Shown: positions 1-9,663, counted from the first letter of the stretch. The stretch is 64,000 nucleotides of DNA from Hyphomonadaceae bacterium BRH_c29 (GCA_000961695.1 LADW01000005.1:46692-110691); one strand, 5' to 3'. Notes: generated from the letters alone by a model not told the origin. Numbers and translations: made by a program.

Positions 1-21
1 TCCCCTGATCTCAGGACCGGC

Positions 22-1974
<1,953 letters not shown>

Positions 1975-2106
1975 TTGGGGTTCCTGGTGCGGGGCGAACG
2001 GTTAGATGCAGGCGCGCACCATTGCGGCCTGCTGGATCGACCCGAGAGCGTGGTCTCATAAAATCTGAGTGGTGCAGCCTGTTTGGATTTGAGGCTGAAA
2101 GCCCCT

Positions 2107-2745
2107 TCAGGTGCCGTTTCCACGGGCGAGAGCAACTTTGACAGCTGCCAGCGCCTTTTCCACTGCGGCCTCTATAGTCAGGTCGGTGGTGTCTATCAAG
2201 ACCGCATCTGCCGCCATGGCGGCCGGGGCGTCCTTGCGGGACTGGTCGCGGGCGTCGCGTTCGCGCAGCTGCTCGATGACCTGTTCGAGCGATATGCCCT
2301 CGCCAAAACCGAGCAGTTCGCGCCAGCGCCGGTAGCCGCGCTGCTCGACATCGGCATCGACCCAGAGCTTCACATCGGCGTCCGGCGCGATCACCGTGCC
2401 GATATCGCGTCCGTCCAGCAGGGCGCCGCCGGCTTGCAGGGCAAAGGCCCGTTGCAGCTCGAACAGGGCCTGACGGACGGCGGGAAAGGCGCTGACAATA
2501 GAGGCGGCCTTGCCGGCCTCTGCCGTGCGCAGCTCCGCCTCGTTGAAATCATTCAGATCGAGCGAGGCGGCGACAGCGGCGAGGCGCGCTTCATCGTCCA
2601 GCGCGACGCCTTCCTTGATCGCGGCCACGGCGGTCGCGCGGTAGAGCCGCCCGGTGTCCATGTGCGGCAGGCCGTAATAGCCGGCCAGCCGTTTCGCGAT
2701 GGTGCCCTTACCGGAGGCCGTGGTGCCGTCGATTGCGATGATCAT
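2107..2745 (-). CDS. cmk: (d)CMP kinase
   Basis: Cytidylate kinase phosphorylates CMP and dCMP with ATP in the cytoplasm. The 212-residue protein opens with the P-loop GTTASGKGT (residues 7-15), followed by the family's GLPHMDTGRLYRA segment and the DGRDIGTVIAPDADVK nucleotide-binding stretch, and the length is normal for the family. It is transcribed toward rpsA with about 130 bases between them, so the two could share a transcript. No defect is seen. Confidence 0.96.
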   Translation of the reverse strand: MIIAIDGTTASGKGTIAKRLAGYYGLPHMDTGRLYRATAVAAIKEGVALDDEARLAAVAASLDLNDFNEAELRTAEAGKAASIVSAFPAVRQALFELQRAFALQAGGALLDGRDIGTVIAPDADVKLWVDADVEQRGYRRWRELLGFGEGISLEQVIEQLRERDARDQSRKDAPAAMAADAVLIDTTDLTIEAAVEKALAAVKVALARGNGT

Positions 2746-2799
2746 GGGCGCGGGAAGTGCGTGAAGGGGCCTGCGAAGTCAAGCGGTGAGGGGGGATTG

Positions 2800-2936
2800 A
2801 GCTGACGCGGCCTCCGGCCTTGCTGCTCGGTGCTTGTGGGGGGAGAGCCACCTCACGAGCAACGCGAAGGCGCAGCGGCCCCGAGCCGAAGGCGAGGGAA
2901 CAGCCGCGAGCAGCAAGGCCGGAGGCCGCGCAGCTT
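2800..2936. repeat. Intergenic long inverted repeat
   Basis: A perfect 23-bp inverted repeat has arms at 2807-2829 and 2907-2929. The match continues outward for several bases with one single-base gap. The roughly 77 bases between the arms are G/A-rich (repeated GCGAAGG/GCGAGGG-like words) and hold no gene. It sits between cmk and the SDR gene and could fold into a long RNA or DNA hairpin. It looks like a dispersed intergenic palindromic element; copy number elsewhere cannot be judged from this window. Confidence 0.75.
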
Positions 2937-3718
2937 TATCTCGGCGCCATGCGGATCGCGCCGTCGAGGCGGATGCACTGGCCGTTGAAATAGGTGTTGC
3001 GCACCAGTTCCATCGCCAGCGACGCGTACTCTTCCGGCTTGCCGAGGCGTTTGGGGAAGGGGACCGAGGCGGCGAGGCTGTTTAACACCTTATCCGGCGC
3101 GCACAGCATCAGGGGCGTCGCGAAGATGCCCGGCATGATCGAGTTCACCCGGATGCCGATATCCATCAGGTCACGCGCCATGGGCAGGACGAGGCCGTTC
3201 ACGCCCGCCTTGCAGGAGCCGTAGACGATCTGGCCGATCTGGCCGTCCTGGGCTGCGACCGAGGCCGTGAGCGTGATCACGCCGCGCTCGCCGTCTTCCA
3301 GTTCCGGCAGGGTCGACATGCCGAGCGCGGCCATGGAGGCTATACGGTAAGACGCGATCAGCACGCCTTGTGCGCCAAAGGCATAGTCTTCGGTCGGCAG
3401 GCGCTTGTAGCGGGCGTTCTCCTTGTCCCAGGACAAGGTCTTACCGCCTTTGGCTGCCATGGCGCAGTGGACGGCGATCCGCTCCTGGCCATGGGCGGCG
3501 CGGGCCTTCTCGAAGCCGGCAGTGCAGGACTCTTCGTCCATGATGTTCACATTGCAGAAGATGCCGCCGATTTCCTTGGCGACGGCTTCGCCTGCCTCGG
3601 CATTGATGTCGAAAATGGCGACTTTCGCGCCGGCCTTGGCCAGCGCCGTGGCTGTGGCCCGGCCGAGGCCTGAGGCGCCGCCGGTGACGATGGCGGCGGT
3701 TTCGTTGGTGATCTGCAT
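2936..3718 (-). CDS. SDR oxidoreductase, HSD10 / 3-hydroxyacyl-CoA dehydrogenase type
   Basis: A 260-residue short-chain dehydrogenase. The N-terminal TGGASGLG glycine motif binds NAD(P). The C-terminal run VPFPKRLGKPEEY...FNGQCIRLDGAIRM is the hallmark of 17-beta-HSD10/3-hydroxyacyl-CoA dehydrogenase type II proteins, which act in beta-oxidation. The catalytic Ser (TASVAA) and Tyr-Lys pair (YGSCK) are present. The usual NNAG/NCAG segment reads HCAMAAKGG, and the helix that normally carries the structural Asn reads YAFGAQGV, so two conserved asparagines appear missing. ATG at 3718 follows a clear GGAGGA. It is 38 bases downstream of the OYE gene on the same strand, probably one operon. Substrate unknown. 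Confidence 0.88.
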   Translation of the reverse strand: MQITNETAAIVTGGASGLGRATATALAKAGAKVAIFDINAEAGEAVAKEIGGIFCNVNIMDEESCTAGFEKARAAHGQERIAVHCAMAAKGGKTLSWDKENARYKRLPTEDYAFGAQGVLIASYRIASMAALGMSTLPELEDGERGVITLTASVAAQDGQIGQIVYGSCKAGVNGLVLPMARDLMDIGIRVNSIMPGIFATPLMLCAPDKVLNSLAASVPFPKRLGKPEEYASLAMELVRNTYFNGQCIRLDGAIRMAPR

Positions 3719-3756
3719 AGTGTTTCCTCCAAATGTTTTTGTTTTGTGTGCCCGGC

Positions 3757-4839
3757 TCAGGCGGTTTCTTCGACGAAGCCCTTCCAGGTCTTCATGTAAG
3801 TGAGGAAGGCGTCGCCGAGGCCCTCCCTGATGAGGTGGGCTTCCGGCACGGGTAGGGCGATGGGGGTGAAGTCCGGATCGGCTTCGACCTGTTGCGGGAA
3901 ATCATGGTGCAGGATTGCGCCGCGTCCGATGACGACGAAGTCCAGCCCCTCGTCCAATGCTCTCTGGCAGGCGGCGCCGGTGGTCAGCTTGCCCGCTGCG
4001 CCGAGGCGGCAGTCACCGCGCTGCAGGTCCGTGAACCAGCCGAGCAAGCTGCGGGATTGGTGGGCCTCTTCCGTGGGCTGTTTGAACACGTCCCAGAGAG
4101 ACATATCGAGATAGTCGAGCTTGGCCGAAGCCATCAGCTCCCCGGCGAGGCGGCGGGTTTCCATCAGGTCCATGCCGAACCGTTCCGGCGAGAGGCGCAC
4201 ACCCAGCGAGAAATCCTTGCGGCACTCGGTCCGGATCGCATCTATCAGGTCTTTCAGCAGTCGCACCCGGTTCTCGTAGGACCCGCCATATTCATCTGTG
4301 CGCTGGTTGACCTCTCCGCTGAGGAACTGGCCGATCAGATAGCCATGCGCCCCATGCAGCTCGACGCCGTGGAAACCGGCCTTCTCGGCGCGTTTGGCGG
4401 CGGCGACGAACGCATTAAACGCGCCTTTGACCTCATCCAGCGTCATCGCGCGGGCGCCGAATTCCTCATTGTCGGACGGGCAGAGCGGCGTTTGGCCGAT
4501 CAGTTCCTTCGGGGATCGCATACCGGCATGGTGCAGCTGGACCACGGAATGACTGCCGGCCCTGTTGATCGCCTCTGCCAGCCGCGTCAGGCCCGTCAGG
4601 TGCTTATCGTCGAAAATGCCGAGCTGGCCGGGGAAGCCTTGCCCAACAGCCTGTACGTGCGCCGCGCAGGTCATGGTGAGGCCAAAGCCACCTTCGGCCC
4701 GCATGGTCAGCCAGCGGAACTCATCATTGCTGAGCGTGCCGTCGGCATGACTCTGGAGGTTGGTGAGCGGCGCCAGCATGAAGCGGTTCTTCATGGCCGG
4801 GCCACGGGCGAAGGAGAGGGGGGAATGAAGAGATGTCAT
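3757..4839 (-). CDS. NADH:flavin oxidoreductase, old yellow enzyme family
   Basis: A FMN-dependent TIM-barrel ene-reductase of 360 residues. Visible family signatures are KNRFMLAPLTN at the N terminus, VVQLHHAGMRS, the active-site run GVELHGAHGYLIGQFLS with its conserved His pair, and RVRLLKDLIDAIR. The C-terminal FMN-phosphate region includes FVVIGRGAILHHDFP. The ATG at 4839 is preferred over an in-frame GTG two codons upstream. It probably shares a transcript with the SDR gene downstream, which suggests work on unsaturated carbonyl or acyl intermediates; the substrate cannot be told from sequence. Confidence 0.92.
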   Translation of the reverse strand: MTSLHSPLSFARGPAMKNRFMLAPLTNLQSHADGTLSNDEFRWLTMRAEGGFGLTMTCAAHVQAVGQGFPGQLGIFDDKHLTGLTRLAEAINRAGSHSVVQLHHAGMRSPKELIGQTPLCPSDNEEFGARAMTLDEVKGAFNAFVAAAKRAEKAGFHGVELHGAHGYLIGQFLSGEVNQRTDEYGGSYENRVRLLKDLIDAIRTECRKDFSLGVRLSPERFGMDLMETRRLAGELMASAKLDYLDMSLWDVFKQPTEEAHQSRSLLGWFTDLQRGDCRLGAAGKLTTGAACQRALDEGLDFVVIGRGAILHHDFPQQVEADPDFTPIALPVPEAHLIREGLGDAFLTYMKTWKGFVEETA

Positions 4840-4894
4840 GCCCACACTTTGGCGTGCAGATCAGCGGCGTCAATTTTGCCCTTGGGGCAGGGGG

Positions 4895-5401
4895 CTACCG
4901 GATGGCGTTCAGTGCAGCGCCCAGCGCGGCCCGGTTTTGCGGATCGATGACAGCGAAAACGATGTCTGCATCGCGGGCGGCCGGGTGGCGGGCGCAGATC
5001 GTGACAGCGATGTGGGCCGCCTGCGCGGGCGGGTAGCCGTAGGCGCCGGTCGAGATGGCTGGAAACACAATGCGCCGAAGGTTCCGGGCTGCCAGTTCGG
5101 TCAGGCAGTTGCGGTAGCAGTTCGCCAGAATGTCCGCCTCGCCATTCTGCCCGCCATGCCAGATCGGGCCGACTGTGTGGAAGATCAGCCGCGGGGCGAG
5201 GCCGAACCCTTCGGTCACACGCACGTCACCGGGTGGGCAGGGCGCGAGCGGCCGGCAGGCTTCCACGAGCTGCGGACCGGCAGCGCGGTGGATCGCGCCA
5301 TCCACGCCGCCGCCGCCCAACAGGGTGGAGTTGGCCGCATTGACGATGACATCTGTGTCGATGTCCAGGACGTCTCCGGCGTAGAGGACGAGGCGCGGCA
5401 T
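4895..5401 (-). CDS. Macrodomain protein (O-acetyl-ADP-ribose deacetylase type)
   Basis: A 168-residue single-domain macro protein. It has the ADP-ribose-binding signatures VIVNAANSTLLGGGGVDGAIHRAAG (residues 19-43) and FPAISTGAYGYP, typical of MacroD/YmdB-type enzymes that hydrolyse O-acetyl-ADP-ribose or remove mono-ADP-ribose. The start ATG overlaps a TGA stop (TGATG at 5399-5403) that belongs to a duplicated remnant of the aroA 3' end, so the gene was probably once translationally coupled directly to aroA. It now follows the unknown exported-protein gene. Family assignment is strong; the cellular substrate is unknown. Confidence 0.93.
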   Translation of the reverse strand: MPRLVLYAGDVLDIDTDVIVNAANSTLLGGGGVDGAIHRAAGPQLVEACRPLAPCPPGDVRVTEGFGLAPRLIFHTVGPIWHGGQNGEADILANCYRNCLTELAARNLRRIVFPAISTGAYGYPPAQAAHIAVTICARHPAARDADIVFAVIDPQNRAALGAALNAIR

Positions 5402-5470
5402 CAGACGTCCGAAATGTCGGCGCCCAGCTCAGCCATATGAGCCAGGAAGTCCGGGGAGCTTGTGTCGATC
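5401..5470 (-). repeat. Duplicated aroA 3'-end remnant (copy A)
   Basis: On the minus strand this stretch reads as the last 22 or so codons of aroA (IDTSSPDFLAHMAELGADISDV and stop). It matches the true aroA end at 6331-6400; in the core 5420-5470 versus 6350-6400, about 48 of 51 bases agree. The two copies are direct repeats flanking the gene at 5495-6235. The reading frame has no start signal of its own, so this is a remnant and not a gene. Confidence 0.9.
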
Positions 5471-5494
5471 ACGGGCAAGTTGTCGGTACCTACT

Positions 5495-6235
5495 TCAGAA
5501 CGGGTTGTCCCAATTGTTGAGGCCGTAGCGGATATCGTTGGCCAGCGAGTCGCAGCCATTGGTCTCGGCGACCGACAGCTCATCCTGAAGGCGGCTGCGC
5601 AGGCGGCGATAGAGGTCGCTCAGCTCGCGCTCCTGATCATAGTCGTACTCACCTCCAGCGTAATAATCCTCGATTGCATAGGTCCATGTGTTCATGATCC
5701 CCGTTGCGCGCCGGTCGGTCGTCTCGCACTCGGCCGATTCCACAGGTGACGGAGCCGGGGCGTAAGACGAGGGCTCGGTGTTCTCGAACGTGGTGATGTC
5801 GGCGCTGGTCGTTGTGGAGGACGCAGGCGGCGCGGCGTATTGTGCGGCATAGTCCGAAACGCCGCCGTTCCACGCCACGTCGCAGGCTTCCACGATCTCC
5901 GTCAGACCTTCGCTGCTAGAGCCGACGCGGGCTTTCAAGGCAGACGTTTGCTCTGCGACTGCCGCACTCACCGAACCGGAGTCCTGCGCCGTGCTTGCGC
6001 GAAGGGCTTCATAGGTCTTCTCGGCGCCGTCTCGGTCCGCCGCGCTGCGCTCCGGTGATGTCGTGGCCTGCCAGTCCAGCTGGTAGGCGGCTGTGCAGGC
6101 GAGCGCCGACACGTCGTCGTTCGCGTCTTCAGCCTGCGCAGGGTCTGCCCATGCGCCGGTCAGAAGCGTTCCGGCCAACACTGCCGCCGCGCCGAGTGAA
6201 ACAGTCCTCGAAATCAACACCATGTGTGACCGCAT
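5495..6235 (-). CDS. Exported protein of unknown function
   Basis: The 246-residue product is not recognised. Residues 1-35 form a signal peptide with a hydrophobic core (VSLGAAAVLAGTLLTG) and a likely cleavage site after ADPAQA. The mature part is acidic, rich in Ala, Ser and Thr, and has four cysteines, which could form two disulfides in the periplasm. A low-complexity Ser/Thr/Pro linker (about 135-165) splits it into an N-terminal part and a C-terminal helical part (YDYDQERELSDLYRRLRSRLQDEL). It lies between aroA and the macrodomain gene and is flanked by a duplication of the aroA 3' end, so it seems to have been inserted there. The start could instead be the Met four codons later (6223). 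Confidence 0.7.
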   Translation of the reverse strand: MRSHMVLISRTVSLGAAAVLAGTLLTGAWADPAQAEDANDDVSALACTAAYQLDWQATTSPERSAADRDGAEKTYEALRASTAQDSGSVSAAVAEQTSALKARVGSSSEGLTEIVEACDVAWNGGVSDYAAQYAAPPASSTTTSADITTFENTEPSSYAPAPSPVESAECETTDRRATGIMNTWTYAIEDYYAGGEYDYDQERELSDLYRRLRSRLQDELSVAETNGCDSLANDIRYGLNNWDNPF

Positions 6236-6330
6236 GTTCGCCGCCCATTTTATCTGAATATCTATTTATCCTGTGCGCCGGGCGGCCTGCAACAGGCCAA
6301 AGGTTTGCAAGATCGGGCTGATCCCACCGT

Positions 6331-6400
6331 TCAGCCTTCGCTGATATCCGCGCCCAGCTCAGCCATATGAGCCAGGAAATCCGGATAGCTTGTGTCGATC
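6331..6400 (-). repeat. aroA 3'-end repeat (copy B, the genuine gene end)
   Basis: This is the intact 3' end of aroA, encoding IDTSYPDFLAHMAELGADISEG. It is the partner of the copy at 5401-5470. Within 6350-6400 it differs from the other copy at only three positions, while the last 19 bases before the stop have diverged. Confidence 0.9.
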
Positions 6401-7665
6401 ATTGAGACGTCATCAACGCTGACTGGGTTCTGCGCCGCGATGCCCATGACGAGGGCGCTCATGGCGATGCGGTGATCATGGTGGGTCTGAACGAGGCCGC
6501 CGCCCGGCACTTTGCCGGCGCAGCCATGCACGATGAAGCCGTCCGGCGTTTCCTCGGCCTCGACACCATTGGCGCGCAGCATGGCGACGGTCGCGCCTAT
6601 CCGGTCTGATTCCTTGACGCGCAGTTCCTCGGCGCCGGTGACGATTGTCTCACCTTCGGCGAAGGCGGCGAGCACGGCGAGGATCGGGAATTCGTCGATC
6701 ATGGCGGGCACATAGCGTTCCGGCACATGAATGCCTTTCAGCTGGGCGTAACCGGCGGCGATGTGGATGAGTCGTTCTCCGGCCGCTTCGCCGGCTTCAT
6801 CTGCGCCGAGATGTGCGCCCATGAGATTCGCGACGTCGTAGAAGCCCGAACGCGTCGGGTTCGACATGATCTCATCTATTTGCACATCGCTGCCCGGCAA
6901 CAGCATGCCAGCGGCGACAAGAAAAGCGGCCGAAGACGGGTCACCCGGAATCGCGGCTTCGATGGCGCTGAGCTGCTGGCCGCCGCGAATCGAAATGCGG
7001 GTCGGCTCGCCAGGCGTGCGCTTGACGCCGACCTCGGCGCCGAAGCCGCGCAGCATGCGCTCAGTATGGTCGCGGGTCGGCTTCGCCTCTTCCACCACGG
7101 TCGTGCCCTCAGCCGAAAGACCAGCCAGAAGCACGGCGGATTTGACCTGAGCAGACGCCTGCGGCGGGGCGTAGGTGATGGCCTTCAGCGCCTTCGATCC
7201 GGTCAGCGAGAAGGGCAGGCGACCGTCCGGCCCGGCGGTGTCCTTGAGCCCCATCTGCCGCAATGGCGACAGGATACGGTTCATCGGGCGCGAGCAGAGG
7301 CTTTTGTCGCCGGTCAGCTCGGCGGTCAGGTCGTGGCCGGCCATGACGCCCATCAGCAGGCGCGAGCCTGTGCCGGAATTTCCGAAGTCCAGAATTCCCG
7401 CCGGGGAGGAAAGGCCTTTTGCCCCGACGCCGGTCACTTCCCAGGCACCGCCGCCAAGGCGTTTCACGTTCGCGCCGAGCGCTTCCATGGCCTGTCCGGT
7501 GCGCAGGACATCGTCGCCTTCCAGCAGCCCCGTGAAGCGGCTGGTGCCCTCTGCGAGGCCGCCAAAAATCAGCGCGCGGTGGCTGCAGGATTTGTCACCA
7601 GGCGCGCGGACGGCGCCTTTCAGGGATTTGACGGGACGGCTGGTCCAGACCATGAAAGATTCCAT
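6331..7665 (-). CDS. aroA: 3-phosphoshikimate 1-carboxyvinyltransferase (EPSP synthase)
   Basis: The sixth step of the shikimate pathway, joining PEP to shikimate-3-phosphate. The 444-residue protein has APGDKSCSHRALIFGGLAEG near the N terminus, GNSGTGSRLLMG, RDHTERMLRGFGAEV, MNPTRSGFYDV and EELRVKESDRI, which together resemble the class II (CP4-like) enzymes. At the PEP-site loop it has Gly (GNSGTGSR), where the CP4 enzyme is known to have Ala. The open frame extends to 7749, but that would run into the leader of the divergent gene; Met at 7665 (or 7653) fits family starts. Its 3' end is duplicated at 5401-5470. Confidence 0.95.
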   Translation of the reverse strand: MESFMVWTSRPVKSLKGAVRAPGDKSCSHRALIFGGLAEGTSRFTGLLEGDDVLRTGQAMEALGANVKRLGGGAWEVTGVGAKGLSSPAGILDFGNSGTGSRLLMGVMAGHDLTAELTGDKSLCSRPMNRILSPLRQMGLKDTAGPDGRLPFSLTGSKALKAITYAPPQASAQVKSAVLLAGLSAEGTTVVEEAKPTRDHTERMLRGFGAEVGVKRTPGEPTRISIRGGQQLSAIEAAIPGDPSSAAFLVAAGMLLPGSDVQIDEIMSNPTRSGFYDVANLMGAHLGADEAGEAAGERLIHIAAGYAQLKGIHVPERYVPAMIDEFPILAVLAAFAEGETIVTGAEELRVKESDRIGATVAMLRANGVEAEETPDGFIVHGCAGKVPGGGLVQTHHDHRIAMSALVMGIAAQNPVSVDDVSMIDTSYPDFLAHMAELGADISEG

Positions 7666-7767
7666 GCAGTGAGAGAGCGTGAATTGGGGCTTTGACAGCG
7701 TGCGACGTTCATGGCAAGCGCCCGCCCAGACCAAATTCATCCAATCCAACGAGGAGGCGTGTCGCCC

Positions 7768-8280
7768 GTGTCGAAAGACAAGCTTGGAACCAAACAGCTT
7801 TGCCCATCCTGTGAAGCCCGTTTCTACGATCTCAACAAGCGCCCGGCAGTTTGCCCGAAATGCGGTGAGGAGTTCGATCCCGAAGACGAAGTCATTCGTA
7901 CGACCATCACGAAAGTGAAGGCCAAGGCGGCGCGCGCTGCGGTCAAAGCCGAGGATGATGACGAGGATGACGACGATGAGCCTGAGAAGGCCACCGCCAT
8001 CAGCGATGATGACGACATCGACGACGAAGACGACATCGAGGACGACGAAGTCGCCAAGGAACTCGGCGATGACGAGGATGATGTCATCATCGAAGGCGCT
8101 GACGACGAAGACGAAGACGAAACGCCTGCGAAAGTTCCGGCCGGCTTCACCGAAGAAGGTGTTGACGACGACGAGGAGGACGACGTGCTTCTCGCCGACG
8201 ACGAGGAAGACGATTTCGACATCGACGCAGACGATGATGACGACGATCTGACTCTCGATGACGAGGAAGATGAAGAATAG
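7768..8280 (+). CDS. TIGR02300 family zinc-ribbon protein with acidic tail
   Basis: A 170-residue alphaproteobacterial protein of unknown function. The N terminus (KLGTKQLCPSCEARFYDLNKRPAVCPKCGEEF) holds two CPxC knuckles that should bind one zinc. From about residue 50 the protein is almost entirely Asp and Glu with few breaks, an extremely acidic and probably disordered tail. The GTG at 7768 is chosen because GAGGAGG at 7751-7757 lies 10 bases upstream and family members start just before KxxLGTK; the GTG at 7759 is too close. It is divergent from aroA and ends 47 bases before tRNA-Ala. Confidence 0.9.
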   Translation: MSKDKLGTKQLCPSCEARFYDLNKRPAVCPKCGEEFDPEDEVIRTTITKVKAKAARAAVKAEDDDEDDDDEPEKATAISDDDDIDDEDDIEDDEVAKELGDDEDDVIIEGADDEDEDETPAKVPAGFTEEGVDDDEEDDVLLADDEEDDFDIDADDDDDDLTLDDEEDEE

Positions 8281-8327
8281 ACTTGAAAGCTGGAAGAGCC
8301 GGGGATAAACCGCGCTCTTCCCGGTTC

Positions 8328-8407
<80 letters not shown>

Positions 8408-8475
8408 CCTCCGTCCAGCAGGACGACCGGAAACCTTGGAAATTACCCGATATACATTGCTGAAAACGCAGCGCT

Positions 8476-9126
8476 TCAGTTCGCTCGCAATGTCAGAATC
8501 TTCAGGCCCGCCGCGCCGAAGAGAAGGCCCATCACAAGATCCACCGGGCGGCGCAGTGCCTGATAGGCGTTGATGGCTGTCCGGGTCGAGAACAGAACGG
8601 CATATCCGATAAAAATCAGCATGCCAGCCAGCGCGCAGAGGGCGATGGCTGTGAACAGGAAGGTCGGCGGCGCTGCCTGACCGGTTCCCACTGACAGCGT
8701 CGCCATCCAGACGAGTGGTGCCTTGGGATTGGTGAGGTGCAGGAGCAGGCCCCGCAGATACTGCTTCGGGACGGATACGGGCGCCGGGGCTGCCGGGGCC
8801 GTGTCAGTCTCACTAGCCCGTCTGGCAGACAGAAACGCCTTGCCGGACAGGAAAAGCAAGTAGAGGCCGCCTGCGGTCTTCAGGGCTGTGAAGAACAGGA
8901 CGGACGTCTTCAGCGCGGCGACGAAGCCGAGCGCAGCAACCGTGGCCCAGATCATCGAGCCGGTCACAATACCGAGAGACAGGATCACCGCAGCGGCGCG
9001 CCCCTGCCGGGCGGCGACGTTCATGATCATCAGCGTGGCCGGGCCGGGACTGGCCACACCAACGGAAAAGACGGTCAGGATCAGTAACAGGTTCGGCAGG
9101 TACAGGCTGATCAGATCATGTGGCAT
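8476..9126 (-). CDS. LysE/RhtB family amino-acid exporter
   Basis: A 216-residue inner-membrane exporter. The N terminus (ILTVFSVGVASPGPATLMIMNVAARQGRAAA) carries the SPGP signature of the LysE/RhtB family, and hydrophobic segments give about six membrane spans. NPKAPLVWMA in the middle is also typical. The open frame continues upstream to 9612, but the ATG at 9126 gives the normal family length. Substrate is probably an amino acid or derivative; it cannot be specified. Confidence 0.9.
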   Translation of the reverse strand: MPHDLISLYLPNLLLILTVFSVGVASPGPATLMIMNVAARQGRAAAVILSLGIVTGSMIWATVAALGFVAALKTSVLFFTALKTAGGLYLLFLSGKAFLSARRASETDTAPAAPAPVSVPKQYLRGLLLHLTNPKAPLVWMATLSVGTGQAAPPTFLFTAIALCALAGMLIFIGYAVLFSTRTAINAYQALRRPVDLVMGLLFGAAGLKILTLRAN

Positions 9127-9242
9127 GAGGGATTTTTCCGGCGCGGCGTGGACCGTCAGCCTATCAGACGATGGGCGGGAATCCAGCGGCAACAGGTCAA
9201 CAGGCGCGCCGTTCTGTGCCTTAATCATGCCCAGCCCCAGCA

Positions 9243-9270
9243 CTTGAAGCGCCACATTCGCACCCCACTT
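9243..9270 (+). promoter_or_regulatory. Putative heat-shock (sigma-32) promoter
   Basis: CTTGAA at 9243-9248 and CCCCACTT at 9263-9270 are separated by 14 bases. This closely matches the RpoH consensus (CTTGAA, short spacer, CCCCAT-like). It points toward the DUF1150 gene, whose family often sits beside small heat-shock protein genes. The 75-base gap to the start codon leaves room for a leader. Confidence 0.6.
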
Positions 9271-9345
9271 TATTGGGGAACGAAAGGTGCCCGGTGGTGC
9301 CCCATGTTCGCCGTATCTGTCGTACGACGGAAAAGGAGTGCTGAC

Positions 9346-9585
9346 ATGTTGAACGACGAAAACACCCTCCGCACGCAAGCGGACGTCATTGTCTACATTC
9401 GCCACCTGGCAGCAGGCGAGGTGAATGATCTCGTGCCCGCCAACGCCCTGGAAGGCGTCGGACACCCGGAAGACCTGTTCCTGGTCTCCTCGGCTGAGGG
9501 CCAGACGCTGGCGATTGTGGAAGGCCGCGACGCGGCTTTTGCGGCTGCCCGCCTGCACGATCTGACCCCGGTCAGCGTGCACTAA
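9346..9585 (+). CDS. DUF1150 family protein
   Basis: A 79-residue small soluble protein. The C-terminal run LFLVSSAEGQTLAIVEGRDAAFAAARLHDLTPVSVH is the conserved end of the alphaproteobacterial DUF1150 family, whose genes are commonly adjacent to Hsp20 genes; none is adjacent here. ATG at 9346 follows AAAAGGAG at 9331-9338. A sigma-32-like promoter lies upstream and a strong terminator downstream, so it looks like a single-gene heat-shock unit. Molecular function unknown. Confidence 0.85.
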   Translation: MLNDENTLRTQADVIVYIRHLAAGEVNDLVPANALEGVGHPEDLFLVSSAEGQTLAIVEGRDAAFAAARLHDLTPVSVH

Positions 9586-9587
9586 GG

Positions 9588-9632
9588 ACCGTATAAAACA
9601 CCACATAAACACCGTATAAACACAACATAAAC
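9588..9632 (+). repeat. A/T-rich tandem duplication
   Basis: Two adjacent near-copies of 23 and 22 bases (9588-9610 and 9611-9632), both starting ACCGTATAAA and ending ACATAAAC. They lie between the DUF1150 stop codon and its terminator and differ by about two bases. Confidence 0.7.
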
Positions 9633-9663
9633 CCCGCCCGCAGAGATGCCGGCGGGGCTTTTT
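9632..9663 (+). terminator. Rho-independent terminator after DUF1150
   Basis: CCCCGCC at 9632-9638 pairs with GGCGGGG at 9651-9657, enclosing a short internal helix, and is followed by CTTTTT. It separates the DUF1150 unit from the beta-helix gene. Confidence 0.85.

Noticed and set aside
5401..5583. 60-codon minus-strand frame ending like AroA
   Set aside because: Only its last 22 codons look real, and they are the duplicated aroA end; the rest overlaps the end of the exported-protein gene in another frame.
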